This document shows, one piece after another, positions 63,903 through 64,000 of a stretch of 64,000 nucleotides of DNA. Location of the stretch: contig NZ_MSXW01000003.1 of NCBI RefSeq assembly GCF_001945445.1, positions 1-64,000 of the forward strand, in the 5' to 3' direction. This DNA is from Pseudomonas sp. PA27(2017). Its GTDB lineage: Bacteria > Pseudomonadota > Gammaproteobacteria > Pseudomonadales > Pseudomonadaceae. Position 1 is the stretch's first letter. The number at the start of each line of letters is the position of its first letter. Under the pieces are notes generated by a model. That model was not told the origin of the DNA. It searched no databases and worked only from the letters and a program-made list of their open reading frames with translations. A program made the position numbers and the translations under genes.

Positions 63903-64000
63903 GGTTGGTTTGAGTGACCGCTCCTGCCTTGAAACAGCCTCTTTCATGTCGTCTAAAAAGATTGTGAACAGGCCCCCAAGAAGAAACTGACCACCGCAAA

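Larger units (their letters stand above)
63644..63977. repeat. Composite repeat region at the right edge
   Basis: It begins inside the porin stop codon with AAGAACCTGTTCA and ends with a complementary TGAACAGG (63963-63970), the outer repeat type also seen at 24806-24961. Inside are the REP doublet (63811-63902) and the 97-bp inverted repeat (63722-63818). Nothing else is coded in 63646-64000. Confidence 0.65.

Overview
The window is a GC-rich chromosomal segment of a Pseudomonas species. The evidence is the gene content and order (glnA-thiI-typA, fbp, creBCD, glcB-rarD-srkA-modE-comF, bioBFHCD, paired acyl-CoA dehydrogenases followed by an RsmY-type sRNA) and the Pseudomonas-style REP and MITE repeats. 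The species cannot be fixed from this alone. No rRNA, tRNA, CRISPR array or prophage was seen.

Layout. 1-380: end of an IS110-family transposase and two repeats. 381-3520: two DUF4124 proteins and glnA with a sigma-54/NtrC control region. 3521-7023: thiI and typA. 7048-9681: two tandem beta-lactamase-like serine hydrolases and a cysteine-cluster protein. 10034-16232: diguanylate cyclase, fbp, DUF924, small lipoproteins, lipocalin, proline iminopeptidase and dtd. 16437-19005: polar amino-acid ABC importer. 19290-21923: retropepsin-like protease and a chemoreceptor. 21924-22678: a gene-free array of four regularly spaced 33-bp motifs that contain DnaA-box-like 9-mers, each preceded by a hairpin. 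22679-27369: creB-creC-[MITE, CBS protein]-creD and a small membrane protein. 27582-31633: trhP, an exonuclease and a DUF294 signalling protein. 31707-34353: a MITE, a GH5 glycosidase and a membrane acyltransferase. 34428-41799: glcB, GNAT, ACT protein, rarD, srkA, ModE-like regulator and comF. 41884-46370: the biotin operon. 46463-52847: a flagellar-like small protein, an SprA-related protein, and two acyl-CoA dehydrogenases flanking a second diguanylate cyclase. 52861-53057: a GacA box and an RsmY-type sRNA, not protein coding. 53124-54039: FMN reductase and a YqaE/Pmp3 mini-protein. 54473-63645: a catabolic locus with an enolase-superfamily enzyme, a peptide/oligosaccharide-type ABC importer with two binding proteins, and a KdgM-type porin. 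63646-64000: composite repeats, including a 97-bp exact inverted copy of positions 124-220.

How it fits together. The first two thirds are mostly core functions: nitrogen assimilation, gluconeogenesis and glyoxylate bypass, translation quality control, biotin synthesis and fatty-acid oxidation. c-di-GMP and Gac/Rsm signalling genes are interspersed. The last 10 kb looks like one dedicated uptake-and-catabolism unit for an acidic sugar or oligosaccharide; its substrate is an inference. The most unusual non-coding signals are the four-unit array upstream of creB, the repeat families whose ends coincide with stop codons, and the long inverted repeat at the two ends of the window.
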